64,000 nucleotides of DNA, from contig NZ_CP025263.1 in NCBI RefSeq assembly GCF_002843605.1, forward strand, positions 2,695,501 through 2,759,500, in the 5' to 3' direction. The DNA comes from Pseudomonas sp. S09G 359 (GTDB lineage: Bacteria; Pseudomonadota; Gammaproteobacteria; Pseudomonadales; Pseudomonadaceae). The position numbers were made by a program, and so were the translations under genes. The notes below the pieces were generated by a model. The model saw only the letters and a program-made list of their open reading frames with translations. It was not told the origin of the DNA and ran no database searches. Positions within the stretch are counted from its first letter, which is position 1; every line of letters begins with the position of its first letter. Shown here piece by piece: positions 60,339 to 64,000 of this stretch.

Positions 60339-60674
60339 TTAAATGTTTGTTGGATGCAGGCGGACTTTGGTTGTTATCACGTCAACGAACCCGGTTTTTT
60401 CCGCTATTGGCGTGTCCAATTCAATAATAAGTATTGAATCACCGAATTGTAATGCTGTGCATTCTTCGTCTGTACCTTGGATCAGTTCAGCTGTTATTTG
60501 AGTGATGCCGTTTGCAACCGAGATGCTTGGGGTTCTACCAGATGAGGCTGTGATATTTCGTCCCCAGGAAAAGATTTCATCCAGGTCGACCTCTACATCC
60601 AGAATGTCATCAATTCTGGGGACGGTTCCACTCAATAGCGCCATCCCATTTCCAATCGGTGAATGAAGTTTCAC
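60339..60674 (-). CDS. Small AT-rich gene 3 downstream of the Rhs gene (unknown)
   Basis: 111 residues from a GTG at 60674 that overlaps the stop of the previous gene as GTGA; a longer frame to 60707 is less likely. Soluble, acidic, beta-rich (DDILDVEVDLDEIFSWGRN, GDSILIIELDTPI). AT-rich compared with the surrounding chromosome. Could be a second immunity-type protein; I do not recognise it. Confidence 0.6.
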   Translation of the reverse strand: MKLHSPIGNGMALLSGTVPRIDDILDVEVDLDEIFSWGRNITASSGRTPSISVANGITQITAELIQGTDEECTALQFGDSILIIELDTPIAEKTGFVDVITTKVRLHPTNI

Positions 60675-60916
60675 GCGACACGTACTTCGGATAGGTAAAC
60701 ACTGCAATCAATTCCATGTGGCTCATAAGTTACGTCAGTCGGTGACTGAGCCTCTTCGCGGGATTTTTTTGCGCGCCATAATCTCAGAATATTTTTGCTT
60801 CCAAATGATTGCTCGAGCAGGTCTGTCGCTTTTTTTACCTGTGCTAAATATTTAGTTGTCAATGTTTCGAGATTTAGGCTGGGTTCATAAGATTGCAAAA
60901 TAAATATCACCCTCAA
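60671..60916 (-). CDS. Small AT-rich gene 2 downstream of the Rhs gene (unknown, possibly truncated)
   Basis: About 75-81 residues. No ATG; likely start TTG or GTG in the first codons (for example TTG near 60898), overlapping the end of gene 1. SYEPSLNLETLTTKYLAQVKKATDLLEQSFGS and YEPHGIDCSVYLSEVRVA resemble the N-terminal half of small Rhs/CDI-associated proteins with an HGxxC motif, ending abruptly, which suggests truncation. Moderate evidence only. Confidence 0.5.
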   Translation of the reverse strand: MRVIFILQSYEPSLNLETLTTKYLAQVKKATDLLEQSFGSKNILRLWRAKKSREEAQSPTDVTYEPHGIDCSVYLSEVRVA

Positions 60917-61295
60917 ATGATATGCACGCTATCCAGCTCTGATCTTCCTGAGTTATGTAGGTGTGTTGCGGTATTGTCGAAAATATTCGAAGCGCCAAGA
61001 AAAGGTCTTTAACGTTTATCGAGTAGGCGTTGTCGGTGGAATCGCCAACCAAAAGCACATCACCTTCAGCAATCAGCTTGATTTTTTTATCAAGTGATTT
61101 CAGGGCGGGTTGCGAAGTTGTTGCACCGAGGTACGTGCTTTTTTCCAATAAGCTCCATGCAATCTGACTTCCAGAAAAAGGAATGTTGTCGTTTATTTTT
61201 TGTACAATTGAATTGTGTCTTTCCTTGGGTAAAATAACTATTGGTGTGTTTATTTTTTTAAAGTCTTCAATTAGTTCTTCATCGAGATAGGTCAT
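60885..61295 (-). CDS. Probable immunity protein for the Rhs toxin
   Basis: 136 residues; its ATG at 61295 overlaps the Rhs stop codon as ATGA. Soluble, low-GC, with SWIACISFEGDIYFAIL at the end. The position directly behind the variable Rhs tip, the overlap and the AT-rich composition are what cognate immunity genes show. The family itself is not recognised, so the assignment rests on context. Confidence 0.72.
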   Translation of the reverse strand: MTYLDEELIEDFKKINTPIVILPKERHNSIVQKINDNIPFSGSQIAWSLLEKSTYLGATTSQPALKSLDKKIKLIAEGDVLLVGDSTDNAYSINVKDLFLALRIFSTIPQHTYITQEDQSWIACISFEGDIYFAIL

Positions 61296-64000
61296 TTTTT
61301 TGCAAACCTTTTAGTTATCTGGAATACTATTTTGTGGTCGCCTTCAAATGTGTAATGAGGGCCGTGTTTTCTATGTGTCCATACGTTGATATGTGCACCA
61401 CTCTTTTCATCGTGTTCAACACGATAGCCGGTTTTGTTGTCGGCGGTTTGCATACCTATGGGTTCTCCTTTACGGTTCCCGAATTTACCTAGTTTTGGTT
61501 TCTCTGCTCGGAAGTCATATTCTAATAACCATACAAGCGCTTTGTTCAAAGCTTGCTCATAAGTTGATGAGTGAATCGCCTCTCCTATATCCGGAGGGGA
61601 TTCCCCATGTCGCTTTTGCGGCTTATTTTGTTGCCCTGGGCAGTTACCGCGGACGCAGGAAAACCCTAACGGATCCACCCACCCCGTAGGATTAGGCACG
61701 TACTGGTACGCGTTAATCCCACCGGCCAGCTTCACCGGGTCCGGTGTCAGGTAGCGACCAATATCCGGATTGTAGTAGCGATGGCGGTTGTAGTGCAGCC
61801 CGCTTTCCGGGTCGAAGTACTGGCCCTGAAAGCGCAGCGGGTTGTCGACTTTGCCCACGTCGAGGCGGGTGATTTCGCCGTAGGCGCGGTAGTGCGCGGA
61901 CCAGACGATTTCGCCGTCGGGGTTTGTGAGTTCCTGGGGCGTGCCCAGGTGGTCGAGTTGGTAGTGGTAGGGTTTGGTTTCCTTTGGGCCGTAGCCTTCT
62001 AGGAGTGTCAGTGGGCGGAAGCTGTCGGGCTCGTAGATATAGCTGCGATGGCGACCCGCGTGGTGTTCGGCAATCAGCTTGTCGCCTTGCCAGAAAAACT
62101 CGGTGGTGATGGCATCCACCGTTTTGCCAATGCGCCGCCCGAATGGGTCGTAGCGGTAGCTGGCGGTTTGCCCGTTGGGTTGGGTGAGGCCGATCAGGCG
62201 GTGTTGGCTGTCGTAGCGGTATTCGGTGATTAGCGCGTGGCCTTTGCCACGTCGTTCGCGGATGAGGTTGCCGAAGGCGTCGTAGTCGTAGTGGCGGTCG
62301 CCCTGGATGGTCAGGCGGTTGCCGGCGACGATGTCGGGACCGGGGCGGTCTTGCATCAGCAGGTTGCCGGCGGGGTCGTGGGCGAAGCGTTCCTGGATGT
62401 CTTGGGAGTGGTCGGCGCGGGTGAGGCGCGAGAGGGGGTCGTAGTGGTAGTGGTGTTCGCCTTTGCGGGTGTCGAGCAGGCGGGTGAGGTTGCCGGATTT
62501 GTCGTAGTCGTATTGGCGCTGGTAGAGGGTGTGTTGCTGTTGGGTGACGGCGTGGGCGTGCAGGCGCTGTTGGTCGTCGTAGTGGTAGTGGCTGAGAAGT
62601 TGGCCTTGTTGGCGTTGCTGTTCCTGGCCGGCTTTGAACAGGTGGGACGTCAGTACTGTGCCATTCAGTTCGACAGTGGCGAGGTGGCCGCCTTTGCAAT
62701 GGTTGAACACCAGACGGTTATTGTCCGGCAGCCGTAGGTTTTGCAGTTGGCCGCAGGCGTCGTAGCCATAGCGCAAGGTGCCCCAGCCTTGGTGCTCGGC
62801 GGTGAGGCGGTTTTGGGCGTCGTACTCGTAGGACAGCGCCCAGTGGCCGTCCTCGACGCTAAGGAGGTTGCCTTGGCGGTCGTAGGCGTAATCGACAAGG
62901 GTGTCGTCTGGTAGGGTTTTTCGTACGAGGCGGCCGGCGTGATCGCGCGCGTAGCGGGTGATTAGCTGACTGCCGTCGTCGCCGTATTCAGTTTTCTCCA
63001 GCAGGTTGCCGTTGAGGTCGTAAGCGTAAGCCGTACGCTGGCCGTCGAACCCGGTTTCCTGCTGGATCAGGCCGTTGGGGTGGTAGTCGAGTGTGTAAGT
63101 CTCGCCGACTTCATTTTCAATTTCGGTCAGCAGCAACCGAACATTGTCATAGCGGTATTTGACCTGGCTGCCATCGGCGTTGATACGGCGGCTGATCAGG
63201 TGCAGCCCATCGGCGTATTCGTAGCGGGTGACGTGCCCGAGTTCATCACGTTCAGCGGTGATTTTTCCGTAGGGGTTGTAGCTGTATTCCCGCGCCGCGC
63301 CGCCTGGTAACACCAAGCGAGTCAAGCGACCCACGCTGTTCCACTGATACTGGGTCAGCGCGCCATGCTCATCCTCCCGCGCCACTTGCCGCCCAAGATC
63401 GTCATAGCGATAACGCTTGATCCCACCATTTGGCAGCTGTTCTTCAATGAGCTGCCCACGCTCATTCCACACCAGCCGATGGCAACTGCCGTCGGGATAC
63501 CAAACCCCAATCAGTTGTCCATATTTGTCGTAGCTGTAGTCGGTAATGTGGCCGTCGGGATCGGTCTTACGCGTAATGTCGCCGTGGTCATTGCGCTCAT
63601 ATTTCCAGACTGCTTTTCCACGCCGCACGACCCGTACGAAACCATTGTCATGCTCGTAGGAAGTCGGCTCGTCATCCCCCGGAAACAGCGCCACCAGACG
63701 TCCGGCTTCGTCGTATTGATACGCCGTCACCGCCCCCAGCGGGTCTTGCTCAACCGTCAGCCGGCCTTTGTCGTCATAGGATTTGAAATGCTCGGCACCA
63801 TCCGCATCGATGCGCTGCACCAGCCGTGCGCGGTCATCGTGGACATAGACCTCCTGGCTACCATCGGCGTTATGCACGGTGACGCGGCCGTTGTCGTCCC
63901 AGGCATAGCGCGTGTCCATCTGCGAAAAGCTGGCCCAGTGCCGGACACAGCGTGCCGCCTTACCCGCGCGTTCCCACTCCCAAAAGAAGCTCGCCCCACC
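61292..64000 (-). CDS. Rhs-repeat protein, C-terminal part with variable toxin domain (5' end outside window)
   Basis: 903 residues visible; the frame continues beyond position 64000 (the residues before MDTRYAWDD, such as FFWEWERAGKAARCVRHW, are Rhs-like). More than 20 YD repeats (GRLTxEQDPLGxxxxYxYD pattern) lead to the conserved Rhs core end LRFQGQYFDPESGLHYNRHR and TPDPVKLAGGINAYQYVPNP with DPLGF at about 61661-61675. The last about 122 residues (61292-61660) are a variable tip of unknown family with GYRVEHDEKSGAHINVW and HGPHYTFEGD; conserved His, Glu and Asp suggest an enzymatic toxin. Usually delivered by type VI secretion; no T6SS gene is in the window. Confidence 0.85.
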   Translation of the reverse strand, partial: GGASFFWEWERAGKAARCVRHWASFSQMDTRYAWDDNGRVTVHNADGSQEVYVHDDRARLVQRIDADGAEHFKSYDDKGRLTVEQDPLGAVTAYQYDEAGRLVALFPGDDEPTSYEHDNGFVRVVRRGKAVWKYERNDHGDITRKTDPDGHITDYSYDKYGQLIGVWYPDGSCHRLVWNERGQLIEEQLPNGGIKRYRYDDLGRQVAREDEHGALTQYQWNSVGRLTRLVLPGGAAREYSYNPYGKITAERDELGHVTRYEYADGLHLISRRINADGSQVKYRYDNVRLLLTEIENEVGETYTLDYHPNGLIQQETGFDGQRTAYAYDLNGNLLEKTEYGDDGSQLITRYARDHAGRLVRKTLPDDTLVDYAYDRQGNLLSVEDGHWALSYEYDAQNRLTAEHQGWGTLRYGYDACGQLQNLRLPDNNRLVFNHCKGGHLATVELNGTVLTSHLFKAGQEQQRQQGQLLSHYHYDDQQRLHAHAVTQQQHTLYQRQYDYDKSGNLTRLLDTRKGEHHYHYDPLSRLTRADHSQDIQERFAHDPAGNLLMQDRPGPDIVAGNRLTIQGDRHYDYDAFGNLIRERRGKGHALITEYRYDSQHRLIGLTQPNGQTASYRYDPFGRRIGKTVDAITTEFFWQGDKLIAEHHAGRHRSYIYEPDSFRPLTLLEGYGPKETKPYHYQLDHLGTPQELTNPDGEIVWSAHYRAYGEITRLDVGKVDNPLRFQGQYFDPESGLHYNRHRYYNPDIGRYLTPDPVKLAGGINAYQYVPNPTGWVDPLGFSCVRGNCPGQQNKPQKRHGESPPDIGEAIHSSTYEQALNKALVWLLEYDFRAEKPKLGKFGNRKGEPIGMQTADNKTGYRVEHDEKSGAHINVWTHRKHGPHYTFEGDHKIVFQITKRFAKK

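Overview
The window is about 64 kb of GC-rich proteobacterial chromosome. It is almost certainly from the Pseudomonas fluorescens group. The evidence is codon bias and GC, many REPIN-type palindromes with the stem pattern TGTGGGAGGGGGCTTGCCCCC or GTGGCGAGCGGGCTTGCCCGC, and a typical Pseudomonas set of regulators, TonB receptors and polyamine and inositol catabolic genes. I see no rRNA, tRNA, CRISPR array, transposase or phage genes.

Layout. 1-6.1 kb is the end of an exopolysaccharide locus: a Wza-like export protein (partial), then YjbF-, YjbG/GfcC- and YjbH-like proteins on the + strand, facing a WcaJ-like initiating sugar-phosphate transferase on the - strand. The convergent intergenic region between them has been tandemly amplified to four 257-bp copies. 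6.3-8.4 kb holds three small regulatory genes on the - strand: two winged-helix proteins and a degenerate EAL-domain protein. 8.8-9.2 kb encodes a secreted protein made of nine 13-residue repeats. 9.4-17.2 kb contains a pirin and a run of regulators: GlxA-like, two convergent paralogous winged-helix/NTPase proteins whose 3' ends overlap, AraC and LysR. 17.15-17.87 kb is a 712-bp intergenic element with long inverted arms. 18-21.6 kb has an AhpD-like protein, a TonB siderophore receptor and an AraC regulator.

21.7-25.5 kb is a polyamine module (gamma-glutamylputrescine synthetase, periplasmic putrescine-binding protein, FAD oxidase). 25.7-27.3 kb pairs a 2-oxoglutarate/Fe(II) oxygenase with an EamA exporter. 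27.3-30.5 kb has a LysR gene divergent from an aldo-keto reductase / SDR / SRPBCC operon. 30.7-32.7 kb is an OmpR-type two-component system. 33-34 kb holds a membrane protein and a 24-residue peptide behind a candidate sigma-54 promoter. 34.1-36.8 kb has a Bcr/CflA efflux pump, whose C-terminus is encoded by a REPIN, and a MocR regulator.

37.1-51.2 kb is a complete-looking myo-inositol island: an RpiR-type regulator divergent from iolC, iolE, iolB, an iolI-like gene, iolD, iolG, a second Gfo/Idh/MocA dehydrogenase, and an ABC importer (binding protein, double ATPase, permease). A perfect TGGAA-N6-TTCCA palindrome precedes both iolC and the importer, which suggests one regulator for both units. 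No iolA/mmsA or separate iolJ is in the window. IolC carries a C-terminal DUF2090 domain that may supply the aldolase step.

51.6-57 kb holds a DksA2-like protein with a two-cysteine finger, a chemoreceptor, several small hypothetical proteins, and a betaine/choline-type binding protein. 57.2-60.3 kb has a TonB receptor with a DUF2946 Cys/His-rich protein (possibly copper-related) and a DUF3995 membrane protein. 60.3-64 kb is the C-terminal part of an Rhs protein with a variable toxin tip, followed by three overlapping AT-rich small genes, the first of which is the likely immunity gene.
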